Shown here: positions 40,911-49,771 of the stretch, piece by piece
Layout: every line of letters starts with the position of its first letter
Position numbering within the stretch: the stretch's first letter is position 1
NCBI GenBank assembly: GCA_910586975.1
Contig: CAJUKX010000019.1
Coordinates: 1 to 49,771, forward strand
Length of the DNA stretch: 49,771 nt
From: an uncultured Muribaculaceae bacterium
GTDB lineage: Bacteria; Bacteroidota; Bacteroidia; Bacteroidales; Muribaculaceae
Direction: 5' to 3'
Position numbers and translations under genes: made by a program
Notes under the pieces: generated by a model
Told to the model about the DNA's origin: nothing
Seen by the model: only the letters and a program-made list of their open reading frames with translations
The model's database searches: none

Positions 40911-41681
40911 ATGTTTTATGCAACCGACATAGAGAGTACCCTGCATGCCCTCGCCGATGAACAACGGGCAAGGCAATTGCTGCGATTTTTCAAAACCGCA
41001 CCGGGCCAGTATGGCGAAGGCGACATATTTCTCGGAATCAACAATCCTAATATTAGATTAGTGGTTAAGGAAGCTTGGAAAGAGACCCCACCCTGCGAGG
41101 CTGTCAAACTCGCCAAGTCCCCATTTCACGAAATACGACTGTGCGGACTGCTTATATTGCAGGAGCACTATCTCAGAGCCATGAAGAAGAAAGACAGCGA
41201 TATGATGGACTCGATTTTCGGCTCATACCTCAACCTTCATCCCTTTATAAACAACTGGGATTTGGTGGATCTTACGGCAATAAAAATAGTAGGAAACCAT
41301 GAGGTACTCAATCCCCACATCAAACTGATGGACGAATGGATCAACCCGCAGGGACACACCCTCTGGCAACAGCGCATTGCCATGGTGAGCACATGGATGC
41401 TTATACGCAATGGCAGAGCCGATGTATGCTTCAACCGGGCCAAATTTCTGCTGTCGAGTCCTCACGACCTGCTGCACAAGGCCGCCGGATGGATGTTGCG
41501 TGAGGCGTGGAAGAAAGGATATCGCGAGGATTTACGCGATTTCCTCGAAACCAACTGCGGTGCAATGCCCTCGGTGATGCTGAGCTACGCTTGCGAGCAA
41601 ATGACCGCAGATGAGCGACACCTGTGGCAGCAGAGAAGAAAGCAAGCACGACAAATCGCTTGTCAGGCCGGCAAGTCCTAA
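40911..41681 (+). CDS. AlkD-like DNA alkylation repair protein
   Basis: 256 aa. Made of HEAT-like helical repeats, with the family signature NNWDLVDLTA containing the catalytic Trp-Asp region of AlkD glycosylases. It removes positively charged alkylated bases. A TACCTTTG -7-like box (40898-40905) ends only 5 bp before the ATG, so the transcript may be leaderless, although no good -33 is seen. It precedes the MATE gene by 27 bp. Confidence 0.9.
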   Translation: MFYATDIESTLHALADEQRARQLLRFFKTAPGQYGEGDIFLGINNPNIRLVVKEAWKETPPCEAVKLAKSPFHEIRLCGLLILQEHYLRAMKKKDSDMMDSIFGSYLNLHPFINNWDLVDLTAIKIVGNHEVLNPHIKLMDEWINPQGHTLWQQRIAMVSTWMLIRNGRADVCFNRAKFLLSSPHDLLHKAAGWMLREAWKKGYREDLRDFLETNCGAMPSVMLSYACEQMTADERHLWQQRRKQARQIACQAGKS

Positions 41682-41708
41682 TTAGTGATATAATCAGATT
41701 ACACATTT

Positions 41709-43070
41709 ATGCAAAGAGATAAACTTGATTTCGGAAACGGGAAAATAAAACAGCTGTTCACTGCCATGTTTTTTCCTACTTTGATAGGTATGGTATTCAA
41801 CTCAGCCCTGAATATCTGCGACGGCATGTTTGTAGGTCATGGTGTAGGCGCCAATGCTTTGGCCGCCATCAATATCGTGGCCCCGCTGTTCCTGATATGC
41901 GCCGGGGTAGGATTGATGTTTGGCATAGGCGCATCGGTCATAGGGGGCATTCGTCTGGCCGAGGGAAATATAAAAGCGGCCCGAATCATAATGACACAGG
42001 CATATATAGCCGGTGCTGTGATATTCGGCATAGTCATTCTGTGCTCACTGCTTTTCACGCGTCCCTTGCTGTACATGCTTGGCTGCAGCCCGCTGCTCGA
42101 GGGGCTGGCTACCGACTATCTGCTATGGTTGCTGCCTGGCCTGGTGTTCTTTTATCTGCAATGCGCCGGCATGATGCTCATACGCCTTGACGGCTCGCCG
42201 CGCTATGCCATGACCGTGCAGATTGTGGCCGCCATACTCAATATTTTCCTTGACTGGTATATGGTTTTCCCGCTCGATATGGGTATAAAGGGGGCTTCAA
42301 TAGCCACATCCATCTCATGCATAGTTGCCGGAATAATGGTAGTTGCATATTTCCTGTTTTTCTCAGACAAACTTAAGTTCTACCGCCTGCGCCTTTCAGC
42401 CAAATCGCTCAGATTATCCCTGCGCAATATCGGCTACATGGCCAAGATAGGACTCGCCACATTCATCGCCGAACTTGCCATAGGTGTGATGATGGTGACG
42501 GGCAACTACATGTTTTTCTCACTTCTGGGCGAGGCCGGAGTTGCCGCCTTCAGCGTAGGCTGCTATCTGTTCCCGCTCATTTTTTCAATAAGCAATGCGG
42601 TGGCGCAGTCGTCACAGCCCATTATCAGCTACAACTACGGTGCAGCCAATGCGAGCCGTGTGCAGCAGGCTCTTAACGTGGCCATAGTGGCTTCAATACT
42701 CAGCGGTGTGGCCATATCGGCCGGCATGTGGGGCGGATCGGGCATATTGGCTGCAGTATTCCTTGACTCCTCGGAGCACGCCTACGAGATTGCAAAAGCA
42801 GGATTGCCCCTGCTGGGACTGTGTGCATTGCCCTTTGCCTTCAACATCACATTCATAGGCTACTACCAGAGCTGCGAGCGCGCCGTGCGTTCAATCATAT
42901 ATATGCTGCTCAGAGGAATCGTATTCATGATTCCCGGCTTCATACTGCTGCCACACGCTATAGGAATACCCGGGCTGTGGCTGGCAATACCCTTGTCGGA
43001 GCTGCTCACAATGATAATCATAGCCGCCGGCTACCTCATGCGCCGTGGAGCGCTTACAGTCAATTCTTAA
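41709..43070 (+). CDS. MATE-family multidrug exporter
   Basis: 453 aa, twelve predicted TM helices in two MatE halves (FNSALNICDGMFVGHGVGAN in the first, IISYNYGAANASRVQQAL in the second). Length and topology are normal for the family. It exports cationic or aromatic compounds using Na+ or H+; the substrate is unknown. Likely co-transcribed with the AlkD-like gene. The last 11 bp overlap the convergent gene at 43060. Confidence 0.92.
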   Translation: MQRDKLDFGNGKIKQLFTAMFFPTLIGMVFNSALNICDGMFVGHGVGANALAAINIVAPLFLICAGVGLMFGIGASVIGGIRLAEGNIKAARIIMTQAYIAGAVIFGIVILCSLLFTRPLLYMLGCSPLLEGLATDYLLWLLPGLVFFYLQCAGMMLIRLDGSPRYAMTVQIVAAILNIFLDWYMVFPLDMGIKGASIATSISCIVAGIMVVAYFLFFSDKLKFYRLRLSAKSLRLSLRNIGYMAKIGLATFIAELAIGVMMVTGNYMFFSLLGEAGVAAFSVGCYLFPLIFSISNAVAQSSQPIISYNYGAANASRVQQALNVAIVASILSGVAISAGMWGGSGILAAVFLDSSEHAYEIAKAGLPLLGLCALPFAFNITFIGYYQSCERAVRSIIYMLLRGIVFMIPGFILLPHAIGIPGLWLAIPLSELLTMIIIAAGYLMRRGALTVNS

Positions 43071-44034
43071 AGTCAGCCATAAGCTCTTCCACTATCTCAG
43101 CCACAGGTTTGATGGTGCGGATGGTGGAGATACCGGTGTTGACACTTACGATGCCGTTTGTCACATCCCCATGGAGCATGGCCGGGCCCAGACCGCCCTT
43201 TTCCATAATTTCTTTGTGCAGGGTCTCGGCCGACTCTCCGGCGAGCAGACGGCGGTTGTAGTCAATGGCGGCCGGTGTGGGCAGCGACCTTTCATTCGGC
43301 GCCACGGCTACTATCTCGTTGCCGCTGCCGGCCACAATCATGTCCTTGACAATCTGTGCCGCCGGGCATTCGGCAGACGTGATAAACCTTGTACCTACAT
43401 AAACGCCTTGCGCTCCCAGGGCAAATGCCGCACGCACGCCACGGATATCGTTGATACCTCCGGCGGCCATCACGGGCACCGACTTAACGGCATCAACTAT
43501 CTCCGGAACTATGGTAAACGTACCCATGCAGCCCGCCGGTATCATGCCGCCTTCGTCAATGCCGGTAGCTACGATAATATCGGCTCCGTTATCCTCGGCC
43601 ACTCGTGCCGATTCTGCTGTAGGATTTAGTTCGCGATGCACTATGATGCCCCCCGCAGCTTTTATGGCCTTGTAAATCACATCGTCAAATGTGCCCACAA
43701 GGCAGTAGACATTCACGTCGTTGGCCTTTGCCGCCGATATGGTTTTCATAGCATAGGCCCTGGTGCCGTCATCATGGGCCGAGAAGATATTTATACCCAC
43801 CGGGGCGGATGTAAGCCGGCGCACCCGCGACAGCTCTATGCTTATACGTTCTTCAGTAGGGATTCTGCGGCCGTCGATTTCCTTGGGGCCGGCGTTGGGA
43901 CCGAGCACACCCAGCGCACCGGCATTTGACACCGCCGCCACCATTTCGGCGTTATTTATCCAGTTCATCGGAGCCTGTATCAGGGGGTAGCGTGTGCCGA
44001 GAATGCGGCATATTGTATTATCGTTCATTTTCAT
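43060..44034 (-). CDS. Nitronate monooxygenase / FabK-like flavoprotein
   Basis: 324 aa (Met3, at 44028, is an alternative start). A TIM barrel with YPLIQAPMNWINNAEMVAAV at the N-terminus, AAGGINDIRGVRAAFALGAQ and GVYVGTRFITSAEC, which bind FMN phosphate in the NMO/FabK superfamily. The set of motifs does not let me decide between nitronate oxidation and enoyl-ACP reduction; both occur in Bacteroidales. It is convergent with the MATE gene and divergent from the fusion gene at 44166. Confidence 0.85.
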   Translation of the reverse strand: MKMNDNTICRILGTRYPLIQAPMNWINNAEMVAAVSNAGALGVLGPNAGPKEIDGRRIPTEERISIELSRVRRLTSAPVGINIFSAHDDGTRAYAMKTISAAKANDVNVYCLVGTFDDVIYKAIKAAGGIIVHRELNPTAESARVAEDNGADIIVATGIDEGGMIPAGCMGTFTIVPEIVDAVKSVPVMAAGGINDIRGVRAAFALGAQGVYVGTRFITSAECPAAQIVKDMIVAGSGNEIVAVAPNERSLPTPAAIDYNRRLLAGESAETLHKEIMEKGGLGPAMLHGDVTNGIVSVNTGISTIRTIKPVAEIVEELMADFKN

Positions 44035-44127
44035 GTATTTAAGAGTGTATTCAACATCATTAGAACAACTGCGCCCTGCTGTGGGTTCATATATTTATGA
44101 GCATCCGTTTAACTTGCACTGACGGGT

Positions 44128-44158
44128 TTTGCAATTTCGGTGAAAATTACTAACTTTG
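44128..44158 (+). promoter_or_regulatory. Promoter placed almost at the start codon of the fusion gene
   Basis: TTTG (44128-44131), 19 bp, TAACTTTG (44151-44158). The ATG is at 44166, seven bases after the -7 box, so the mRNA would be leaderless or nearly so. Confidence 0.75.
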
Positions 44159-44165
44159 CCACATC

Positions 44166-46232
44166 ATGAGTGAAGAAAAATACAATTTCGATTGCGTGGT
44201 AGACCGCCACAATACATACGCTACAAAATTCGAGGAAATGGACCTTAAGTTCGGCCGTCACGACCTGCTTCCCTTCTGGATTGCCGACATGGATTTCCAA
44301 GCCTGTCCGGCGATAATCAACGCCTTGCGCAACCGCCTTAATCATACCGTACTTGGTTATACCACACCTCCCGAAGAATTCTGGAGCAGCATAACCGGAT
44401 GGCTGCACGCACGCCATGGCTGGCAGGTCGAGAATGAAGAACTTACGTTCATGCCCGGTCTGAAGAAAGGGCTGAGCCTGTGTATCAACTACTTCTCTCG
44501 CCCTGGCGATGCTGTCGTAATTCAGCCCCCGGTATACCATTCTTTTCACTCTGTGATCGAGGGCAACGGCCGCCGCGTGGCCGACAATCCTTTGCGCCGC
44601 GATGCCGACGGCACTTATAAAATGGATTTCGAGGGGCTCGTAAAGGTGATACACCGCGAGCGCCCTGCCATGATGATAGTCTGTAATCCTCACAATCCCA
44701 TAGGTTTGCAATGGGACGCCAAAACCCTGATACGCGTTGCCGAAATATGCCGCGACAACGGCGTGGTGCTCATATCCGATGAAATATACGGCGATATGAT
44801 GCTCGGCGGACGCCGCCACATACCTACCGCATCGGTATCGCCCGAAGCTCAGGAAATCACCGTGACCCTCGGCGCTCCGTCAAAGACTTTCAATATACCC
44901 AGCATAGTGAGCGCCTGGACGGTGGTGAAGTCGCCCCGTGTGCGCGAAGCGTTTTTCAACTGGCTGTCGGCAAGCGAATTCAATGCCCCGCCCTTAGCGG
45001 CCATGGTAGCCACGCAGGCTGCATACACGCATGGTGGTCCTTGGCTCGATCAGGCTCTCGAATATCTGCAGGCCAACGTTGACCATGCCGCAGACTTCTT
45101 CGCCCGCCGCCTGCCGCAGATAAAGCTATATCGTCCGCAGGCATCTTTTACCGTATGGCTCGATTTCAAAGGTCTCGGCCTGAGCAGCGAGGAACTCGTG
45201 GCTCTGCTTGTAGAGCGCGGTCATCTGGCCTTGAGCGAGGGCAGCACATTCGGCGCCGAGGGCATGGGATTCATGCGCATGAATATAGGTGTGCCGAGGG
45301 CTATTCTCGACGAAGGTCTCGAACATCTTGCCGAGGCTGTAGACTCTCTCGCCGACGGGCACCCCGCTGTACCGGCAGCCAAGCTCACCAACATACCTTT
45401 TGTGAAGATGAACGGCTTGGGCAACGACTTTGTATACGTAGATTGCATGGAGCGTCCGCTTGACAATCTTCCTGACCTCGCCCGCCGGATAAGCCGACGC
45501 CACACCGGAGTTGGCTCTGACGGCATTATCGCCATAATGCCGGGCAATGGAGCCGACTGCCGCATGCGCATATTCAATGCCGACGGTTCTGAGGCCCAGA
45601 TGTGTGGCAACGGCATACGTTGCGTTGCAAAATATATCTACGACAACCGTCTTGTCAACGGCAACACAATCAGTATCGAGACCCTGAGCGGCATCAAGAC
45701 CGTAGAGGTACATACCGGGCTCGACGGCCTTACCGACACGGTCACCGTAGATATGGGTGCGCCATGCTTTGAGGCAGTCAATATTCCGGTTTCATGCGTA
45801 GACGAGCGCATGATCGACATGCCGGTTGAAGTTGACGGCAAGGAACTGCGGCTAACGGCAGTGTCGATGGGTAATCCTCACGGCGTGGTATTCGTAGACA
45901 GCTTCGACGGCGACATCGTGTCGGAGCTCGGTCCTAAACTCGAAAATCACCCGATATGGCCCGAGAAAGCCAATATAGAATTTGTGCGTATCGACGACAC
46001 CCACAACCTCTCAATGCGAGCATGGGAGCGCGGTGCCGGCGAGACCATGGCTTGCGGCACGGGAGCATGCGCCGCTGCGGCAGCAGCTGTAGCCACCGGC
46101 CGCGCACAATGGCCTGTGACAATGCGACTGATAGGCGGCAACCTCGGTCTTGACCTAAACACCGACGGCCACATAATGATGACCGGCCCCGCCGTAACCG
46201 AATACTCGGGCACCTACTACCGCAGTGAATAA
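44166..46232 (+). CDS. dapF: PatB/MalY-type aminotransferase fused to diaminopimelate epimerase DapF
   Basis: 688 aa with two complete domains. Residues 1 to about 395 are a fold-type I PLP enzyme like MalY/PatB C-S lyases (PFWIADMDF, NPHNPIG, PLP lysine K240 in APSKTFN). Residues about 410-688 are DapF, starting FVKMNGLGNDFVYVD, with catalytic C480 (MCGNGIRC) and C630 (ACGTGAC). DapF interconverts LL- and meso-diaminopimelate for peptidoglycan and lysine. The attached aminotransferase may supply LL-DAP (a DapL/DapC-like job) or be a cystathionine lyase; motifs alone do not decide. No internal stop or frameshift at the joint. Confidence 0.93.
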   Translation: MSEEKYNFDCVVDRHNTYATKFEEMDLKFGRHDLLPFWIADMDFQACPAIINALRNRLNHTVLGYTTPPEEFWSSITGWLHARHGWQVENEELTFMPGLKKGLSLCINYFSRPGDAVVIQPPVYHSFHSVIEGNGRRVADNPLRRDADGTYKMDFEGLVKVIHRERPAMMIVCNPHNPIGLQWDAKTLIRVAEICRDNGVVLISDEIYGDMMLGGRRHIPTASVSPEAQEITVTLGAPSKTFNIPSIVSAWTVVKSPRVREAFFNWLSASEFNAPPLAAMVATQAAYTHGGPWLDQALEYLQANVDHAADFFARRLPQIKLYRPQASFTVWLDFKGLGLSSEELVALLVERGHLALSEGSTFGAEGMGFMRMNIGVPRAILDEGLEHLAEAVDSLADGHPAVPAAKLTNIPFVKMNGLGNDFVYVDCMERPLDNLPDLARRISRRHTGVGSDGIIAIMPGNGADCRMRIFNADGSEAQMCGNGIRCVAKYIYDNRLVNGNTISIETLSGIKTVEVHTGLDGLTDTVTVDMGAPCFEAVNIPVSCVDERMIDMPVEVDGKELRLTAVSMGNPHGVVFVDSFDGDIVSELGPKLENHPIWPEKANIEFVRIDDTHNLSMRAWERGAGETMACGTGACAAAAAAVATGRAQWPVTMRLIGGNLGLDLNTDGHIMMTGPAVTEYSGTYYRSE

Positions 46233-46292
46233 AGGATGAAGTTACTGTTCTTTTTTATCAATCTCTGAGGGTTATGTCACACTCGCGGGGCT

Positions 46293-47918
46293 TCATAATC
46301 TTACTAATGTGGCTTTTCCATCAGATACTTTGATGAAAACGCCACATGTGGGATTTTCAACCCTGATGCCATTCAGATTATAATAAACCACATCATTACC
46401 ACTTTCTGAGAACACATCCTGAACACCGGCGGATTGCAGGCTGATTGCTGTTTCTGTCACTTCAAATCTCACGCCATCGCCCTTTCTATCCAAATTTTGA
46501 TATATCGGACGCCAATCGAGTGTTTCGGTTTTGAAAACCGGGTACACATCATAAGTACCAACGGGGAAATCCACAGCCGGTATTTCATAGAATCGCTTTA
46601 ATGCCCTGAAACGATACCAATCCGGTCTATTGGCAATCAAATAAAACTCAGCAGATCCGTCGGTCGGAACACATCTCACTCCTTGTTGAATCCAAAAATC
46701 TGTCATGGACACATTTCGTATACCCTGCATGAACCATACCGTGGTTCCGGGAATCTTTTCATATTGAGATTTATCAGTTCTGAACATCTCTTCAAAAGCA
46801 AATGACGGTATGAATTCTGAATCATCCAACGCCGGTCGGATTCCTCTAACCATGGTATGATTTATCCGATAGTTTCCTCCTTCAAATGAGAAATCGCTCA
46901 ATTTGAAATAGCCGTCGTTTTTGCCTTCCCAACCCCAATTTATATGGTAGAGGCCCTCCTCTGAATAGCCGTCCATCACAAAGGCATGCCTTGAGTGCCA
47001 CACATCATTTTCTCCGCCATATAAGATAGGGCGCCCCTGGGCAAGTTCCTGATAACACATATCATCCCACTCATCGCCGGTAAACCACTTACTCTCCAAG
47101 TATTCCAGCCCTCGGTCATACCGCAAGTAATCAATCAAGCCTTTGCCGGCCAGATATACATGTGAACCGCTTGCGTATGGAGTATATTGCATCTCAGCTG
47201 CCGCACCGCATGCTGCCATCAATTCGGCAACTGCCCTTTGCTCCGGCTCAGTGGAATTGCTCGAATATACATCGGCCATATTGTTCCAATCAAATGCCAC
47301 CGCCTCAAAGTCATAACTATGGTCATGATTATAGCCATCACGTGCGCAAGTCCACTGAATAGTACCGAGTCCCCTGTCAGGATATGAGTAAAAACGCATT
47401 ATCTGGGCTATTGCAGTAGCCACACACCCGGTCACAGGCCTTACGCCATCATGCAGGGGGCATAAGCTGTTGAAAGGCTCTGCCTGGCCCCATTTGGTTG
47501 ACAGCATGGGGCTTACAGGACTTCGGTCTGCATTATAACTACGCGAATGTGCTACATTGGCACCTCCTGAAATTCCAATGCTTTCAGAGTACTGACAGAT
47601 CAACCACTGCATTGAAGGCGACATATCTTCTGAAAAGCCGCCCTCAAATGAGTAGGCAATCAGTCCGGGAAAATCGTCATCGGCAGAAGCAATGACATAC
47701 ATTGCCGGTGAAGAAAACACATATAATGTTTTTGCGCCATTATATTCTCGGCTATCCACCAACTTCAAATCAGCGACATTTGCATTTGTTTGCGTTAAAG
47801 AAGTCAATTCAAGCAACGCAGACTCCAACGCCTTGTCAGCACTTACACTTCTTGCACTCAACAGGCATGCGTCTAAAACACATACCATTAAGAATAATAA
47901 CCCGGATACTTTTTTCAT
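46293..47918 (-). CDS. C10-family (streptopain-like) secreted cysteine protease
   Basis: 541 aa from ATG 47918 (MKKVSGLLFLMVCVLDACLL); an upstream extension lacks similarity. The signal peptide ends in LDAC, a possible lipobox. A Spi-type prodomain (about 25-110) precedes the catalytic domain with C165 (VTGCVATAIAQIM), H311 (SRHAFVMDGY) and the INWGW motif. A C-terminal tail (VYYNLNGIRVENPTCGVFIK) resembles the tail of the LRR proteins. Probably a secreted or surface protease. The -7-like box TATATTTG (47930-47923) ends 4 bp from the ATG, so it may be leaderless. Confidence 0.9.
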   Translation of the reverse strand: MKKVSGLLFLMVCVLDACLLSARSVSADKALESALLELTSLTQTNANVADLKLVDSREYNGAKTLYVFSSPAMYVIASADDDFPGLIAYSFEGGFSEDMSPSMQWLICQYSESIGISGGANVAHSRSYNADRSPVSPMLSTKWGQAEPFNSLCPLHDGVRPVTGCVATAIAQIMRFYSYPDRGLGTIQWTCARDGYNHDHSYDFEAVAFDWNNMADVYSSNSTEPEQRAVAELMAACGAAAEMQYTPYASGSHVYLAGKGLIDYLRYDRGLEYLESKWFTGDEWDDMCYQELAQGRPILYGGENDVWHSRHAFVMDGYSEEGLYHINWGWEGKNDGYFKLSDFSFEGGNYRINHTMVRGIRPALDDSEFIPSFAFEEMFRTDKSQYEKIPGTTVWFMQGIRNVSMTDFWIQQGVRCVPTDGSAEFYLIANRPDWYRFRALKRFYEIPAVDFPVGTYDVYPVFKTETLDWRPIYQNLDRKGDGVRFEVTETAISLQSAGVQDVFSESGNDVVYYNLNGIRVENPTCGVFIKVSDGKATLVRL

Positions 47919-48115
47919 TTTGCAAATATACCGTTTTTCAGCAAAATAACAAGCTTTATCACTAAAAAACACAAGAATAAGGAAGAAGTTGTCACGATGA
48001 AAACAATGTGTATGCCCTCTTATTTCTCCATCATCATTATGGCGAAGCATGAATGGGCGGTCTGTTATTGCAGTCAGCTTATGCTCCGGAATTTTATTTT
48101 CTGTCAACACTGCAC

Positions 48116-48466
48116 TTATTTTCTTTTTATATAGTTAGTTATCAGCATTGCGATAACTCCGATACACAGATACGTTGCGGCATAGGCAATAAACCACGGT
48201 TCATGAATATCAAAGAACAGCCATGTACCGACAAGAAATGCGACAGCAGATATTAGAGGCAGATTCCACAATTTTTTGATATTCCGTCCGGCGATAACTC
48301 CAAGTATTATGGAATAGATGGGGTTGATGACAAGGAATAACATCATACACAGGGCCATACCTGCACATTCTGATGCAAGTTTGGCTACTGCAAAAGGCAG
48401 TATGAACATGACGGCAATGGTTATGCCTACCCATTTGAGAGATGTCCGTTTCAGTTCATCAGTCAT
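48116..48466 (-). CDS. Small four-TM membrane protein, unknown function
   Basis: 116 aa. Four hydrophobic helices (WVGITIAVMFILPFAVAKLA, CMMLFLVINPIYSIILGVIA, LISAVAFLVGTWLFF, YAATYLCIGVIAMLITNYI) with short loops and a basic C-terminus. Starts 2 bp after the YciI-like gene stop, in a same-strand cluster 49561-48116. No family recognised. Confidence 0.7.
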   Translation of the reverse strand: MTDELKRTSLKWVGITIAVMFILPFAVAKLASECAGMALCMMLFLVINPIYSIILGVIAGRNIKKLWNLPLISAVAFLVGTWLFFDIHEPWFIAYAATYLCIGVIAMLITNYIKRK

Positions 48467-48468
48467 AA

Positions 48469-48756
48469 TCAGAATATGCCCTTTAGTCGTTCATCGCAGA
48501 ACATACTCGGAGTGAATTCCACTATCTGATAGTCGGCGATACCATTGATGTTAAACGGATCTTGCGAGATAATGGCGTTGACAGCCTCGCGGTCGGCGGC
48601 TTTTATCATTATAACACCCCCTATGCGCGGATTTTGCGGGCCGGACATAATGATATCCCCGGCGGCATAATGCTCCTTAAGATAATCGCGATGAGCCTGA
48701 AGATATTTATCAACTTCACTCAGAGTTTTCTTGTAAGATACAATAGCTATAAACAT
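48469..48756 (-). CDS. YciI-like protein
   Basis: 95 aa, a complete YciI-like domain: YLQAHRDYLKEHYAAGDIIM (conserved His), then GGVIMIKAADREAVNAIISQ and DPFNINGIADYQIVEFTP. YciI proteins are dimeric ferredoxin-fold proteins with an active-site-like His-Asp pair and ill-defined function. Lies 3 bp from the 63-aa membrane gene and 2 bp from the four-TM gene, so probably an operon. Confidence 0.88.
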   Translation of the reverse strand: MFIAIVSYKKTLSEVDKYLQAHRDYLKEHYAAGDIIMSGPQNPRIGGVIMIKAADREAVNAIISQDPFNINGIADYQIVEFTPSMFCDERLKGIF

Positions 48757-48759
48757 AAT

Positions 48760-48951
48760 CTAATCTTTTGAATTATTAGAGGTCAGTTGGCGCACTCTGC
48801 GACCGAATACGACAGATGCGGCTGATGCTGTAGCTACACAGGACAATGGCGCGAGAGAATTGAAGGCATCGAAACAAGCCCGTATAAACGCTATTATTGC
48901 AATCGCAGCAAATACATACTGCATTATCCGATAAAACCGTAGTGTCTTCAT
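48760..48951 (-). CDS. 63-aa small membrane protein
   Basis: Starts MKTLRFYRIMQYVFAAIAII. One or two hydrophobic segments (about 11-28 and 33-49) and a basic, polar tail (RRVRQLTSNNSKD). It stands 4 bp after the DJ-1/PfpI gene and 3 bp before the YciI-like gene, which supports it being real. Function unknown. Confidence 0.6.
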   Translation of the reverse strand: MKTLRFYRIMQYVFAAIAIIAFIRACFDAFNSLAPLSCVATASAASVVFGRRVRQLTSNNSKD

Positions 48952-48955
48952 TGCT

Positions 48956-49561
48956 TTATTTGAATAATTCGCAGAATCCCTGCTTGTTGAACTGATAGTA
49001 CATCTCGATTCGCTCCGGGGTGTCGTTCTCTAGGAGCGACAACAATTCCTTGGCAAATTCAAGTGTGGCCGAGCCATTGGCTGTCACAATATTGGCATCC
49101 GATACGGCTTGTGCATTGATATATCCGTCGGGGTTAGTGTAGTTTTCTCCGCCCCATATACTCAACTGCTCAACTCCGTTGCCTGTGTGCTTGATGTTAG
49201 TGAGAAAGCCGTGCTTTGCCATAAAAGATGCGGCGTTGCAGATAGCTCCGACAATTTTACCTTTTGCAATGGCGTGCTTAACTATAGCCACGACTTTATC
49301 AGCGACAGGCGTCAGCCATCCGAAGCCACCGACAAGAACAAGAGCGGCATAGTCATCAGGCATAGTATCAAACGAATAATCGGGCAACAGACGGAAACCT
49401 CCGATTGATTTAACAGGCTCCATTGTCGGCGCGACAAATTTGTTGACATATTTAGGATTCTCTTTCAGTGCAAACTCGTCGGAAGCAACCGCCTCAGCAA
49501 GATAAACCATCTCATGCTCCGCAAAATCCGGAAGCAGAATATATAATATTTCGTTGTTCAT
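48956..49561 (-). CDS. DJ-1/PfpI-family protein
   Basis: 201 aa. Class I glutamine-amidotransferase-like fold: EILYILLPDFAEHEM at the N-terminus, LVLVGGFGW and the nucleophile elbow GAICNAASFMAKHGF with the conserved Cys. Family members include proteases, glyoxalases and chaperones; the specific activity is not predictable here. First gene of the minus-strand cluster ending at 48116. A promoter-like box lies about 95 bp upstream. Confidence 0.9.
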   Translation of the reverse strand: MNNEILYILLPDFAEHEMVYLAEAVASDEFALKENPKYVNKFVAPTMEPVKSIGGFRLLPDYSFDTMPDDYAALVLVGGFGWLTPVADKVVAIVKHAIAKGKIVGAICNAASFMAKHGFLTNIKHTGNGVEQLSIWGGENYTNPDGYINAQAVSDANIVTANGSATLEFAKELLSLLENDTPERIEMYYQFNKQGFCELFK

Positions 49562-49655
49562 AGTCTAATTGTTTTTAAGTAAGTAGTGGAAAATAGTTTA
49601 TATCATCTGCTTGCCTTATGAGCGCAAGCGTGCAAAGCCGGTGTGGTACTCACCG

Positions 49656-49663
49656 CAAAGTTA
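49656..49663 (-). promoter_or_regulatory. -7 box upstream of the DJ-1 cluster
   Basis: TAACTTTG on the minus strand. The -33 region 19 bp upstream (TATG) is weak. Leader about 90 nt. The remaining bases to the window end show no gene. Confidence 0.45.
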
Positions 49664-49771
49664 ATAAAAATCGTTGATATGTCATAGAGTCCGTTTTACA
49701 CCTCTCTGCTGTTTGAACGGGTCAATGTAAAAACCCGGTTGTTAAATACTGAACAAAAATAGTTAAATTTG

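Noticed and set aside
1..49771. tRNA or rRNA genes
   Set aside because: No T-loop/anticodon-type cloverleaf or rRNA signature sequence was noticed on either strand by reading; a tRNAscan run would settle it.

Overview
The window comes from a gut Bacteroidales chromosome, most likely of the Muribaculaceae type. This is an inference from several features: Bacteroidetes-style promoters (TTTG, 19-21 bp, TAnnTTTG) with little Shine-Dalgarno use, BspA-like leucine-rich-repeat proteins with a C-terminal secretion-tail-like domain, a streptopain-type C10 protease with a similar tail, and Bacteroidales-type tyrosine recombinases. No rRNA, tRNA or CRISPR array was seen.

Bases 1-20,100 are a defence island, almost all on the minus strand. 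From the left it holds the end of an Eco57I-like adenine methylase, an RloA/RloB pair (ATPase plus TOPRIM-like protein) with a third protein broken or recoded at an A-AAA-AAG slippery site and a 57-aa protein, and an unrecognised 283-aa gene. Next comes one long operon read from 15,644 down to 6,031: unknown 198-aa protein, XRE/ImmA-IrrE protease regulator, hsdM, hsdS, hsdR, a SLATT-like two-TM protein, and two tiny paralogous polyproline proteins. Genes in that operon overlap or lie 2-35 bp apart. Beyond it are a small HTH protein with duplicated promoter repeats, a YhcG/DUF1016 nuclease and a tyrosine recombinase. Two of these genes (hsdS, yhcG) carry consecutive near-perfect hairpins inside their coding sequence.

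Bases 20,200-35,000 are a second accessory region. A small mobile module (tyrosine recombinase, II/X-like replication protein, excisionase-like HTH, serine recombinase, two small ORFs) is followed by four BspA-like LRR genes and one related signal-less gene. A 294-bp direct repeat flanks the first 8.7 kb. A second repeat of about 590 bp lies upstream of each of two LRR operons. It contains what looks like a roughly 330-nt RNA gene with its own promoter and terminator, and one stem shows a compensatory base change between the two copies.

Bases 35,000-49,771 look like ordinary chromosome: polysaccharide deacetylase, DUF4332 protein, GNAT, NAD salvage pair pncA-pncB, CDF zinc transporter, AlkD-like repair protein, MATE exporter, nitronate monooxygenase/FabK-like enzyme, an unusual PatB-type aminotransferase/DapF fusion, C10 protease, YciI-like protein and DJ-1/PfpI protein. 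A 208-bp fold-back element with TA flanks sits at about 36,965.
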